Origin: Lagopus muta
Taxonomy: Eukaryota > Chordata > Aves > Galliformes > Phasianidae
Direction: 5' to 3'
Length of the DNA stretch: 64,000 bases
NCBI RefSeq assembly: GCF_023343835.1
Contig: NC_064434.1
Location: forward strand, 20,503,505-20,567,504
Shown: positions 48,281 to 60,574 of the stretch, one piece after another
How the letters are laid out: each line of letters opens with the position of its first letter
Numbering within the stretch: the first letter of the stretch is position 1
Notes under the pieces: generated by a model
Told to the model about the DNA's origin: nothing
The model's database searches: none
What the model saw: only the letters and a program-made list of their open reading frames with translations
Position numbers and translations under genes: made by a program

Positions 48281-49631
48281 TGTCTTTGCCCCTCCCAAGT
48301 GAGCGGGGTGGGGGCAGCGAAGGGTGGATGCATGAGAAAGCTCACAATAAAGGGAAACAAGATCGTCGATTTAAACCTTTTGCTAAAAGTCTCACCACTC
48401 TTGCCAGTTATCCCTGTGAGTCACGATCCAGTAGCTGATTAGCCAGGGAAACACTCTTACCTCCCTGGCCAGACTGTGTCGATTGACTTAGCTAACCTGA
48501 GGCCAGTTTCCCTAACCTTAACGGGATCCCTTAACAAATATCCTTGGAAGGCTAAAGACACCACGAAAAAGGAATGTGAAATCAACACTTGCTGGATTGT
48601 TCCCTCATATTTTTTAACCCTATTAACAAAGCCCAAAAAGGGCAAGTCGGTGTCTTGTTTTATTTCACAGAAAATCCCCGTGGGACCTTGACAGAACACA
48701 AAAAGGCTAATAGCTGATTTTAACTATTTGTGTTTTGTGACACAAATACTGAAGATTTGATCATGCTAGAATACTGAATGTATCTCTTGATTACATTTTT
48801 TGGTTGCAATAGTGTTATGTTTTTTGTTGTTATGGGTGTGGGTGGTGATTGGTATCAGTCCTTGGATCTGTTAAACTTCACAACTGGGTTCAGGGTTTTT
48901 ACAGGTCATCCTTGCTTACTGGTACTCCCTGCACAGTGATACTATTTCTTTTGACCCCTTCTTTTACCCCTTTTTACCAAACTGATTATGATTTGCATGT
49001 AACTCCTCCACAGTGTTTCCAAATTCCTAACAAACTGGGAAATGAATCAAGGGACCCATCTAATATCTGTTAGATGTGGTCACAAAAGAAATCTATCATA
49101 AAGCCTTTTGCACTGACACTTTTCAGTGTCACACCATTCTAGGAGTTCCATCCAAAACATGGTTGTTGGAAAGTGTCTAAGTTATAATAAGAGATGTGTA
49201 TGTTTCTGGGATTACCCTTCTTTGATGGTTTGTACTGTGGGGGTATCCTGCACACACTGTCCTGTGAAAAGTTCTGTGGACTGTAACAATACTTGAACTT
49301 GCCAAACTAATATTTGTATCTCTTAGCATTTGAATTGCTTTGGAAATGCTCAAGTGTAAAGTTCTCGAGACACTAAATCATCTTAGAAAACATTACATGG
49401 CAAGTCCACATATTGTCAAATTAGACTAGATACACTTTTAGTGAATTAACTGAAGTGTAGTATTGTATGGCTATTCATAAACACCACAACCTCTACTGAA
49501 GAATTCCCATCTGGATCCTGGCTTACACTGGGAGTTCCTGGGTGGGGAAAGCAGCTGACACAAATACCTAAGTTTGTTTTATCTATTTATTTATTATTAT
49601 TGGATATTGTGAAATGTGTGGTCATTGCTAA
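48281..49631 (+). pseudogene. Decayed internal region of the ENS-type provirus (probable env surface remnant)
   Basis: No RT, protease or integrase motif is seen in any frame. Short open stretches (48,476-48,691 and 48,849-49,073) contain Cys and Trp residues and N-glycosylation sequons and lie just upstream of the envelope transmembrane remnant. They are therefore most likely pieces of envelope surface subunit or the gag-pol junction. Many stops separate them, and nothing here can be functional. Confidence 0.45.
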
Positions 49632-50084
49632 ATGTATGGTTGTCTCTTTTCACTTTCTACATTTTATTCAACATGTAACATTTGTGCCACCACTCCTGAG
49701 GTGTCACCGAGTGGTGTCTGTGGCAAATTGAATGATTCTAATTGTTGTCTAAAGATTGATGATAATGGTAAAGTTGTTAAACAAATTGCCCAGGGTATGC
49801 GGAAGATAGCCCATGTTCCTGTCCAAACCTGGAAGGGCCTAGACGTTGATTTCTTTTCCTGGCTTCCAGGTGGCCCATGGGTCAAACGTATCCTGTTTTA
49901 TCTACTGTGTGTTATTGCAACTCTTATGTGTGTACCGTGTATGATTCCATGTTCTATTCAACTTATACAACGTGTTGTATCTTCCATGTACTTTGTAACC
50001 ACTTCAATTGATGATGGACAAGTCCAACAGATCAGGGCAACATTTGTAACCAAGCCCAAGAAATCTTTTGTAGTAATTGTGTAA
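49632..50084 (+). pseudogene. env: Envelope transmembrane-subunit remnant
   Basis: A 150-codon open frame whose stretch from residue 28 reads like the C-terminal half of a retroviral transmembrane subunit: a Cys30-x7-Cys38-Cys39 motif after GV, a heptad-like stretch, a Trp-rich membrane-proximal part (67-84), a hydrophobic span of about 20-25 residues (86-110) with several Cys, and a short tail. Surface subunit, cleavage site and fusion peptide are missing, so it cannot work in entry. Upstream of its ATG the frame is closed. It lies 138 bp before the 3' LTR, the usual place of env. Confidence 0.65.
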
Positions 50085-50222
50085 CGATTATCTTCCCCTT
50101 CTCCCCCTCCTCCTTCCCCCTCTGCTTCTTTGCTGTCTTTTTATTTTCTCCCTTTTCTTTTCCTCACCACCGTGGAGGGTCACTTATACTTTATTTCAAG
50201 CAATCTTTGAGCCACGGGGTGG

Positions 50223-51106
50223 TGTGAGAATCCTTCTTAGTTTTTTTTTGGCTCAAAGCTTGCTTCCTGAGGTTTTTCTTGTGATAAGACTCTGAGTGAC
50301 TTGTCGAGGAGGCAACTGATGGGTGCTAACTGTGTGACAATCGATATCTCTTTGGGAACATTTGCAAGCCCCTTCCCCCAGAGCTGCTTGCTCTGTAGAA
50401 GAGTGGAAGAGAGTGCTCAACAGTGTTTACTGGCGGAAGATCTGGCTTGCGGCCAAACCGCTCCAGCTAAGTATGGAAGGTTGGGGGATGATACCATTGT
50501 ATCTTGTGAAGGCAAGATGCAAGTTGGTGCCTCCCTGCTTCCTCTTATCTGCTGGCAAGGCCAGAAAGATAAGAACAAAGGAGTTTCCTGCTGAGATCCC
50601 AGAGCCAGAAGCTGCCACCGCAAGGAGAACTGACTCAACCACCTTGGGTTTGAGCTGTCACTCAAAGGAGAGCTGATTCGACCACTTTGGATTTGAGCTG
50701 TCACTCCAAAAAGAGCTGACTCAACCACTTTGAAGCATTGAAAAAGGGCCATCATCACCATGGTCGTTGTCGTCATTGGCAACAGGACAACTCTGCCTGA
50801 CGACCCACCGCTACTGAGGATCAAAGACTGAACTACGAACCTCGCTGGATCCATGGTGGTGACTATCTCCCTCTTGCTGCCTATAGAGACTCCTTGCTTC
50901 TTCTTTTCTATCTTTTCTATCGCCCTCCTTCCCTTCCCCCATTACCCTAATCATAATAGTGTCCGTTCTCCCCTTCCCCATTCCCCCTGATTAAGATTTG
51001 TAATAAACTGGTTGGACCAACATTTGAACCGTTGCTTCTTAATCTCACGCCGGGTATATAAATAATAAAAGAACCTCCTCTCTCTCCTATAAATTGGAGC
51101 GAGACA
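50223..51106 (+). repeat. 3' LTR of the ENS-type provirus
   Basis: 884 bp, with the same ends as the 5' LTR. It differs from it at 50306, 50404, 50459 and 50461 only, as far as I can read. It carries the same 43-bp array (50624-50734) and AATAAA (51002-51007). Confidence 0.95.
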
Positions 51107-52085
51107 CCTTTGGACCTGGTCCTACAACTCCATATCCTTCTTGTGCTGGGGACTCCAAAACTGGATGCAGTACTCCAGATGGGGTCTCATGAGAGCAGAG
51201 GAGAAAAATAATCTCTCATCAACCTGCTGGTCACAATTCTCTTGATGCAACCCAGGATAAAGTTGGTATTTGGGGCTGCAAAATATACATTGCAAACAAC
51301 CAGGGTGTCATGCGTGACAGTGTCAAATGCTTTGCACAAGTCCAGGTATATGACATCAATTGCTCTTACTTTGTCTACTGATGCTGTAACTCTGTCATAA
51401 AAGACCACCAAATTTGTCAGGCATGACTTGTCCTTGATGAAGCCATGTTGGTTATCAACAATCACCTCATCTTTACTTTTCATGTGTCTTGAGAAGGCCT
51501 TCAGGAGGATCTGCTTCATGATCTTACCAGGCACAGAGGTGAGACTGACTGGCCTATAGTTTTCTGGACCCTTCTTTTTTCCCTTCTTGAAAATGGGAGT
51601 TATGTTTCCCTTTTTCCAGTCAGTGGGAACTTCACCAAACTGCCATGTCCTTTCAAATATGGTGGATAGCAGTTTGACAACTTCATCTGCCAGTTCCCTC
51701 AGAATACCTTCAGTGCACCTACAGGTACTTTGCATAGTCTCAAACCTGATCTTTGCTTACAGCAGGCAGAACTTCCTTCTCCCAGTTCTTACTTTTGCTT
51801 TCTGCAGCTTGGGCAGTGTAGCTAGAGCCCTGACTGATGAAGACTGAGGCAAAAAAGTTATTGAGCATGTCAGCTTTCTTTCTATTCCTTGTGACCAGGT
51901 CTCTAGTTTCTTTTTCTAAAGGGCCCACATCTTCCCTGACATTCCTTTTATTGCAGATATATATGTAGAATTTCTTCTTGTTTGCCTTTATGTCCCTGGC
52001 TAGATTTAATTCTATCTGGGTTTTGGCTTTCCTAACCTGATCCTTGGCATCTTGGACAGCTTTTTTTGTAATTAAATCATTGCAG
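51107..52085 (-). pseudogene. CR1 LINE ORF2 (RT region), right of the ENS provirus
   Basis: Read on the minus strand, a 182-codon open stretch (51,187-51,735) holds CR1 RT motifs: [43 protein letters not shown] and [16 protein letters not shown], that is RT blocks up to the first catalytic Asp. A second frame (51,740-51,928) holds the linker with KADMLNNFFASVF, separated by a frameshift near 51,737. The copy is 5'-truncated at about 52,085 and joins the 3' part at 44,831-45,233, so the ENS provirus inserted between them. The F/YxDD block is missing because the copy is internally deleted or diverged between the RT and 3' UTR. Confidence 0.9.
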
Positions 52086-52224
52086 ATTTAGCAGAAAAGT
52101 CAATGACATCAGAATTTCACAAAGTATTCTTAAATCATCCTCAAACATTTTATTTTAAAACATATTCTAAAAGAGAATAAGGAGAAAATTCAAACAGCTT
52201 CCTATATATGGCATGGTTCACTCT

Positions 52225-52525
52225 TTTGTTTGGGGGCGCATCTGAAGCAACTGAAGCATGTTGATCTGCTGAATCTGCATAATGTAAAGTTTAGTGTCCA
52301 CAGATGTGGGGGAAGATGTAGCTATGAGAGAGTCACCAAAGAACTTCTCAGACTCTTTGATAGACTTTATCACTGTGAAACCTTGGGAGACTGGAGTGTA
52401 AGACAGAGAGCAAATGTTTGTATGTTTGCATCTAAGGGTAAAAAAGGAGGAATATTGTCACAATTGAGAAAGCTTTCATACTTTATCACTGTTATTTGGG
52501 AGAAGCATGGGCCAATTAACTGATT
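52225..52525 (+). pseudogene. Possible old LINE RT relic
   Basis: A 97-codon open stretch ends with a string (DW-VRQRANV, SKGKKGG, a LRKLSYF-like segment) that I align loosely with the CR1 RT block normally reading [16 protein letters not shown] and NYRPVSLTS. It is on the plus strand, opposite to the CR1 just before it, and much more diverged. It could also be chance. Confidence 0.4.
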
Positions 52526-55500
52526 AGAGGAACTGTTAAAGGAACAGGAACTTCTTGTTTGTAAGTGAATGGTGTATAAGATCTATGTTGAATACAATCA
52601 AGGAGAACTATTCTGATTCAACAAGAAATTCACAGAGCTCTTTAAATCATCTGAGGCCAGCACCTAAATACTGTTTAATATCAAGGCCATTATTTTCTCC
52701 GAGTTTATTTACCATCCTAATTATCTGGAAAGCAGGATAAATACATTATTAGAATGACAATGAATTTTAATGAAATTTTCACAAGGAACTAAAAAGAAGG
52801 AGGAGAGAAAAAAGGGTAAAAAGCACAAAGAAATTCTGAAGAGCAAATAAAATGAAGCTGAGATATATATCTACCAGGAAAAAAGCCTGCTTTGATGGCT
52901 GTTATATGATTAAAAGGCACACAGAATATATGCAGCGCTGCATCTGAGAGCTGTGATCATAAATACAAGCAAAAATTCAATTTTTTCTTTTTTTTTTTCC
53001 TGTATTTGCTTGGAACTTGTATCATAAACCACTGTTTATAGTCCTATTTTCTAGAGGATTCTGGTGGTGTGATATTATAGACCAAAGTCTCTTCAGCCTG
53101 GCCCAAGCTAGCCCACAGTCAAGGATGATTGTTTGTCTGACTATCATGGAAATATGTTCCTACTATTTTTCAAGAAAAGCCTAGTTATGCTAACAGGAAA
53201 CAACAAAAAGCAAACAAACATAAACCCCTCTTTTCCATTCTCCTTAATTCACCTGCAGAGAAAGCAGGAAAATCATGTGTAGAAAAATGAAGAATGTTTT
53301 TAAGAAATGGTGGAATTAAAGTGGCTTGTTTCACAGTGACACAGAATAAAATAGCAAAGATAGCATATGCTTGGCAATTGCTATCTACATAACTCTCTGA
53401 AACATTACTAAACAAGAGTGAAAATCGCATTGCTCATTTTCTGTATTTCCTTATAGCTCATGGCTAACGGCTAACAAGAAAGAATTAAGAGAGCAATAGC
53501 AGAACTGATAAACAGTTTTGAAGAGTTAGTTTATGATAATAGCCATGCAGCTCACTGTAAATTTGTTAAACCAGAAGCTTCAAAAGTCAAGAGTAGAATC
53601 ATCCAACAAAACTAACCAATTCCAGCCAAACCAACCAAATCCCCAGATTGTGGGAATCTCAGCACAAACAATACAAATGAGACTTCGGAGTCAAAGCATA
53701 GAAAACTAGCTCCCCCTCTCCATAGAGACACGTTGGTAGGCAAGATGGCCTGGACTGATAAAACATAGAAGAAATATATTGAGAAATCTTGAACTACATT
53801 TCATTAGGTGTAGAAATTATAAGCTTTGCGAACATGAAAGATTAGGAAATTTTCTAATTTAAAAGTTAACAAAGCAAGAAGTGATAAAAATCAATGACAG
53901 TCTATTCAGATTTGTTCTTAAATAGACAAATCATAACATTGTTTCTATAGATCATACAGATACAGCTAGTTCAAAATTGCTTTTCAAAGAATTATGCCAG
54001 AAAAAACTGTATTTTTTAAACAAGATGTGTTGAAAATGTAAATTTAGTTGGTCTCGAGATAATATTAAATAAATTTTAATTATGCTATTTATTGTGCAAA
54101 TGTAAACATAATCAAAGACCAGTTGATTTGAGAACAATGAGTAGGCCATTAGTTGTAGATTAATTTAAAAATACAAAATAATATTTTGTTCCCTCTACAA
54201 CACAGCAACATATTCTGGTACTAATGGTACATAAGCATTAAATCTAATCAAAAATTCTTTCTTAAGGAGACTAGGGCATTATCTACCAATTTTCAAAGAG
54301 TATATTAACTTAGTTAATGATCCCACATTTGATAGATATTCTCAGAAATCAAATTATTTGCTTGCTCTTAGACTCAGTGACTTATATTATGGAAAATTAG
54401 TGTTCTTAAGATCTATAGTGGAAAATTATATTTGTAAACATGGAATTAATTTTTAATCTGCCTTTTTCTTTAATATAAATTTGGCAAAATAGGCTGCAGA
54501 GTAGCTGCAGGAACGCAATTCTGTAATAGTAGAATGTGCACAAATATTTTACATAAGCCAGAACGTTACTGTATAGAGTTTAAGTAGCAGCTTAACTAGA
54601 CTGCATTCTGAAAAATAGGCATCTTGCTTTGTATCACTGCCATTAGTAAAATAGTATTTGTAGATTTTCAGAATTAAATACACCAGACACTACCCACTAA
54701 ATATTTTCTGAATTCTAGATTACTCATCTTTTCTATCATTGTTTTCTCTTGTTAATTTGCTACATTAATGTTAAAAAACAACCTGGTTTTAGGTTCTAAT
54801 TGAAGATGTTGATAGATTTCTAAAAATCTCTACCTAACTCTTTTACCTCCATATCTGATAAAGTTCAAAATCTGTAGTATTTCATCAAAGTCTATGTTCA
54901 CAAAGGGATCTGTATACTAAGTAATGCTCTATCTCCCACTTTTGTGCTTAATTCTCAGAAATGGAGCTGGACATCTAAGTTTTCTGCATCATATGAACAG
55001 TGTTGAGACCTTGAAGATCTAGAACAGCAGCCAACAGCACAATGCCAATGTGGACAACTAGGGAAAGTATCATAAAAAAATGTCTTTCCACCTTGGTTTG
55101 ACATGTATGTGAGCAGAAAATGTCTGAAATTTTTTCCCAAAATCTGGAACTTGAGAAGTGAATAAAAAAATAAAAATAAAAAGTAAAATATATACGAGCA
55201 GAAGAAAAAAATTCTTATAATGAAAAGATATTTTAGGTAATTACAGCAAAAGAATTAGTGATTCTTGTTAATTCACCCTGGTTTTCAGCTCAAAGTAAAC
55301 TAATAACGTCTTTCATTTATGAAGAAGAAATTGCAATTATTTGTTGCCCCATTACTAGAATATATGTGTGTGGGTGGAACACATAGCTTATTCCAGGCAA
55401 TCCATAATTCATTGTTTTCTAGGCATATATTGTCCTATTTTTTTAGATGCAGAAATACAATGGTATCTGTGAAAGTGATAATGATCCCTCTATTCCATAG

Positions 55501-57951
55501 GTTGTTGCTATACAGGCATAGTGTGCCTCTTGTCCTGATGCGTTGTTGTGTTTTGTTTTATGCCAGCATGTGATGTGCTAAGCCATGCTTAGCGTAGTGG
55601 GGAAGCAGAATTTCCATGGTCAGAGGGCTACAAGGGACTAGTCAGGACAGAGATCACTGTCTCTATAAAAAGGGCCACCAACAATTACATCTTTTCTCTT
55701 TTACAAATAACTAAATTGATATAATTTTTTTTTTCCCAACAAAACTCATTATGGAGAATTCTCATTCTGACTGAAGATTGTATTTCATGCCATTCCATTT
55801 ATAATTATTAATGATTATAAACAATTGATGACACATTCAAATAATCCTCTAGGTGTGCAGATTATACCTATATACTCTGACCTGTGTAGAAAAGATAAAT
55901 CTGATGAATATATGATGAAAGTGCACTATTTGCCTTTTTTTCAGTTTTATATGCTTTAGGGATTCAGTATTTTTCACTTCAGACTATACATTTTTCACAT
56001 TGACTATAGATTAATTTTCCTTTGATATTTTCACCTGAAACAATATCTTCAATTTTGTTTACATCAGAATCTCATAATAGTATATTTTCCCATCTTCACA
56101 CATTTTATAGCCAATAGTTTCTGCAAATAAACAATTAACATCACTTTATCCTTAAATATATACCAGGGACAATTCTAGCTGCAGTAAATGAACTGTTACA
56201 AAATGGATACCCATAATAACGATTTCAGTGCTAACATTGAGATAATTTGCACTCAGAGTATATGAGATCAGAATAATTAACATTCTCCACATTCTCTGAC
56301 CTTAGATAATTCTCTTCTCTGAAAGGATTCAGAAGAAGAATTAAAAATACCTCATACATTCCTGAGGTACCAAAGGTGCTGCCCAATTGAAATAATTTAT
56401 TTTTGTGTGTGTTCGCATGTGTTTCTGTGCTATCTATTACTATTTCATTGCTCAACAGTTTTACAACTTTTGAAAGACAATTGAGCATTTGAGGTCTTGA
56501 CCTCAAATGAGTTTGAATTGAAATAAATGAGTTTGAATTGAAATTCCAATGAATTCCAGTATAAATTATCCCCTTATTTCTTAAATTTTCAGTCTTCTAA
56601 TTTGGTTACTTCAAAAAGCTTTTTTTATTTTTATTTTTTCCCCCCCACAAGCTTAAGAAATTTGGTGGTAGGAAATGGTGTGAAAGAACTGAAACCAACA
56701 AAAAACTTTATAGAATGATTTCTGGATGTTCATTTTTATTACCTTATTATTATTTTTTTTTTTTTCTCATTGAATGATGCCCTTGGATGCTGTGTAAATA
56801 CTCCCTCATTCTGTATATATATGAGTTCTATTCCCAGTGAATGCTATTCTGCAACAGACAAAGCAAATAATATTTTCAGGCAGCTCTCTCCACTAATGCA
56901 TACAAACTACTTAACAGTTTGAAGTAGTAGCACATAGAACATACACATTCATATTTGTTCTGTGAATATGAGTTGCAAATGTCTGCACTTGTCACATAAC
57001 CTTTAGACACGTAACTGTCTGAGCCTATACAATAATTATAGTACCAAGATAATTTTTTTAATATAATGATTATAAAATTTTTGGAATTTCTTTTGAATAA
57101 AGCTCACTGTACAGCTACACACATATTTAAGGACAGTGAATTAGAATAATTCACTTACCTTTTTAAATTATGAAACATTTTTTTCGTTTATGAAAATATT
57201 TTACCAGTGCTCAGTTATTTTTACCAAGCGTTAATTATTTATATTTCCTTTTGACTGGAAGATGATAGTAAGGACGATTTATGAAACCTTGAGACGTTAG
57301 TTTCAAAAGACGGAATGTTCCAAATATCTATTTAAGTATTAACACATTATACAGAGTAAGGAGTAGTAAAATCCCAATTTATTTTCACTGTTGCATCCAA
57401 ATTATCTATTAACGATATGTTCAGGTTCAGTAGTAGAAATACTGATTTTGATTGGTTTGAAATTTTTTGTCATGGAAATACTGTAGGGTTTTTTTGTTGT
57501 ATGAATCAGAAAATAATCACACACAAATACTTTAAAATTTAAATTTAGCTTAATGAAATAGATGTACATTTTTGATAAGTTCGTTTTTGTGCAGCTGACA
57601 TGATATGTAAAAAAATAATTTAAAAAATTCCCTCTCACAGACGAATTCAGACACTTCATCTGACTTTGTGATACTTTCATGTGGGTAATCTAACCAGTGC
57701 TATCTTAAATGGCTTAATATTTTGTTTCAGCTTTGAATTTTTTCTATAATTGTTATAAGTTATGTGTTCCTGTAAAGTGCCATGTTTGATGCCACTCTGA
57801 GAGCAGTGCATATCAATGTCTTCTTCACATGCATTAAAGTAATCATGTAACATCCCATTCACATCAGCACAAAAATACTGCAGTTTGTATGTAGTAGCAT
57901 TAGCAAGTCATTTTGCAAAACTGTCTCAATACTTGTACTACATGTACTACT
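52526..57951. other. Long AT-rich stretch, nothing recognised
   Basis: Five kilobases without a supported gene or named repeat. A palindrome gaggtcttgacctc lies at 56491-56504, and next to it is a direct duplication of atgagtttgaattgaaat (56508-56543). Confidence 0.5.
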
Positions 57952-57985
57952 ACCTCCTCTCCCTCCTACAAATTGGAGCGAGATA
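57952..57985 (+). repeat. Orphan 34-bp ENS-family LTR end
   Basis: These 34 bases match the last bases of the ENS LTR (acctcctctctctcctat, then aaattggagcgagaca) at all but four or so positions. No LTR sequence precedes them. Confidence 0.55.
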
Positions 57986-58384
57986 GGGTCTTCTGTTACA
58001 TCACTTTTGTAGAATTAACTATTAATGAAATATCTATGTTTATCTGTGCAGTGTAAATAAACATCAGTTGTATAATCAGGAAACCACAGGATGAGAGCTG
58101 TTGAGAAATGAAAGGAATTTATTAGAATTCTGCAAAAGTACAAACACAAAATAGTGACAAAAGCCTCTTAAGCACAGAATGAAGCCAGAAGACCAGTTAC
58201 TATTCATTAAAGAAATGCAGCCTTGATAATGGGGTATAATTTGCTTTAATGATAATGATATCCTACCTAGGTAACCACACCATGTGTTGTCTATTTGAAT
58301 TTAAAATGGAGTGTTGGACTCATGAAGGAGTTGTAGGTGTCGGATATATTACAAAACATAAATAAAACTACCCCAAGAATAGTC

Positions 58385-58610
58385 TAGACCTCGGGAGATC
58401 ACCTAGTCCAACCCCGTCTGCTATAGAAGATGTTCTACAGTAGATTGCACAGGAAAGCATCCAGGCAGGTTTTAAATATCTCTGTAGAAGGAGACTCTAC
58501 AACCTCTCTGGGCAGCCTGTTTCTGTGCTGTCTCCCCACAGTAAAAAAATTCTTTCTCATGTTCATACAGAACTTGCTGTGTTGCAGTTTGTGTTGCATT
58601 TTTACATCTT
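58385..58610 (-). repeat. CR1 LINE fragment (reverse)
   Basis: gatcacctagtccaaccccg, ggagactctacaacctctct and gggcagcctgtttctgtgct, then a cagaacttgctgtgtt block, follow reversed-CR1 order. The terminal octamers are eroded. Confidence 0.75.
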
Positions 58611-59925
58611 ACATTAACACTGAATACGTCTCAACTAGTCTTCTACTAATTTTACAGCAGAATTATGTACAAAATGTGCTTTTAGTTTCACAAATAATAT
58701 TGTCCATAAAACTGTAGTATGAGACATGTAAATAAACAATCAGAAAAATATGTCTTAGTTCTAAGCTGTCACAGAGATAGGCAAATGGTTGTGTTCACTT
58801 GTATCAGCTGCAGTACATTTTTGTTGGTCATAATACCCAAGCTTTAGAATAATCTCAACTTTCACAAATTGACAATATCCCAGAGTTTTCCAGAGAGAAT
58901 ATGAAGAAACATATTAGCAAATCTAATCAAATCATTATTATGCACTGACTTCCTGAGAAATGTTTCAAAATCATTAATTAGTTCTCTATAATTAATATCT
59001 TAGTTGACATTTACACTCACATTGCACTGAAGGAGTGCATAAGTTAAATCTCTACATATAGAGTGATAGCAAATATTTTGTCATGCCATCTGCTTAAATG
59101 TAATGTGGCAATATAGCAAAGAACATTCCAAATAAGATGTTGGGATATCTTCTTATGTCAACACCTCAACAGACAAAGAAAAAAAAAATTAAACTACTAT
59201 GTAAGTAAACTGTTTTAACTGACTCTTACTACTATCCTCTGCTAGTACTCAACTTCATGATTTATATGAGAAACAAGGTAAATTTGTAATTAGTATGATA
59301 TTCAAATTTGGTACTGTCACCCCCCATATAGATTGAACTAAGTACACTTGGGTTTTCAGAGAACTTGTGGTTCTGTTACTGTTCGTAGTACCTTGAAATA
59401 GGAGAATTGTAAGATGCTTTTGCTTGGAGTCATACTATACGTCCTCACAAATCTCATGCTGCTGAGTGGAGGAGCATTCTGTTAATCTTGTGATACTCAT
59501 GAGAAATATAGTGGCACTCTGAGACTAGTTTATATACATGGATGATGACTGACATGGTCTACTGCATTCAGTTTACTCAGAGATAGCACAATCTCTGAAA
59601 AAACATGCCTGTCACATCTTATGAGGTATCATAATATAAACAAAACAAAATTAAAAAGCATTTTAAAGCTATTTCTGCCTCCTCCCAAACATTGTGTGAT
59701 TTTTTCTATGTTAAATACTTCTCCTTGAAAGAAGTAAAATACCTGTATTTCTACCGAGATGTCGCCTTTTTCATTTGCTTTATACTAGCTATATAGCTTG
59801 ACTATCATAGAGTGAGGTCAACTATCTAATAATCGTGTACTTCAGATGATATTAAAATTTTGGAAGAAAAACTAGTCCTTTAATAATAATAATAATAGAA
59901 CTCAGCTAGAATGAAAAAAGAAACA
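58611..59925. other. AT-rich intergenic DNA, nothing recognised
   Basis: No supported gene or repeat; an (ata)n run lies near 59882-59896. Confidence 0.5.
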
Positions 59926-60515
59926 CCACAGAATCACACAATGACAGAATAGTTGAGGTTAGAAGCGACCAGGGAAAGCCATCTTTCCAAGCACTGCTCA
60001 ATTAGGGATACGGAGCACATCCAGGTAGCCCAGCTTTTGAAGATTTCCAAAGAAGGAAATATTGCAGCACTTCTGGGCAATTTGCTCCAGTGCAGTCAAC
60101 CACATGGTAACAAAGTGCATCCTTATGCTTAGGCAGAACATTTTGTGTCCAGTTTGTGCCTGTTGCCTCTTGACCTGGCACTGGACATTGCTGGAAGGAG
60201 CCTGGCTCTGTTTGTTTTGCACCCACCTTTCAGATAATTTATAACATTCACGGTGAGCCTTCTCTCTATGCTAAACAGTGCCAACTCTCAGCCTTTCACG
60301 GAATCATAGAATCAGATGCTTCAGTCCCTTAATAATTTTATTGACCCTTTGCTGGACTCTTCCTATATGTTCAAGTCTCTCTTTTAGCAAGGAGCCCTGA
60401 ACTGGACACAGTGTTCCAGTTGAGGCCTCATCACTGGAGAAGGATTGCTTTCCTCAACTTGTTGGCAATATTTTGCTGAATGCAGACCAGGATGACATCG
60501 GCTCTCTTTATATTT
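59926..60515 (-). repeat. CR1 LINE fragment (reverse), old
   Basis: cacagaatcacacaatgaca with gaatagttgaggttagaagc is a reversed CR1 3' end. Further on, ttattgaccctttgctggac, ctgaactggacacagtgttc and gttgaggcctcatcactgga continue the reversed order. A second copy of aatcatagaatcaga at about 60301 suggests either local duplication or two overlapping insertions. Confidence 0.7.
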
Positions 60516-60574
60516 CTAAATACTAAACTTTAAGTTTAGTTATTTAAAGTTATTAGGGAAAACAGTCTCAGGGT

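Larger units (their letters stand above)
45234..51106 (+). mobile_element. ENS-1/ERNI-type provirus (Soprano-like), pol-less
   Basis: A 5,873-bp element: LTR (884 bp), serine-tRNA-like primer site, repeat-rich leader, one long ORF, no pol, envelope remnant, LTR (884 bp). It is flanked by a perfect 5-bp duplication ccttt (45229-45233 and 51107-51111). The LTRs differ at only four sites that I can find (45317, 45415, 45470 and 45472 in the left copy). Without protease, RT or integrase it cannot move by itself and must have used another virus's enzymes. The layout and the ORF match what is known of the chicken ENS family, in which the LTR drives expression in early embryo and stem cells. That regulation is established for the family and not shown here. 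Confidence 0.85.

Noticed and set aside
49632..50084. The idea that the envelope remnant is a functional env gene
   Set aside because: Surface subunit, cleavage site and fusion peptide are absent and the frame is closed just upstream of its ATG. Only the C-terminal part of a transmembrane subunit is present.
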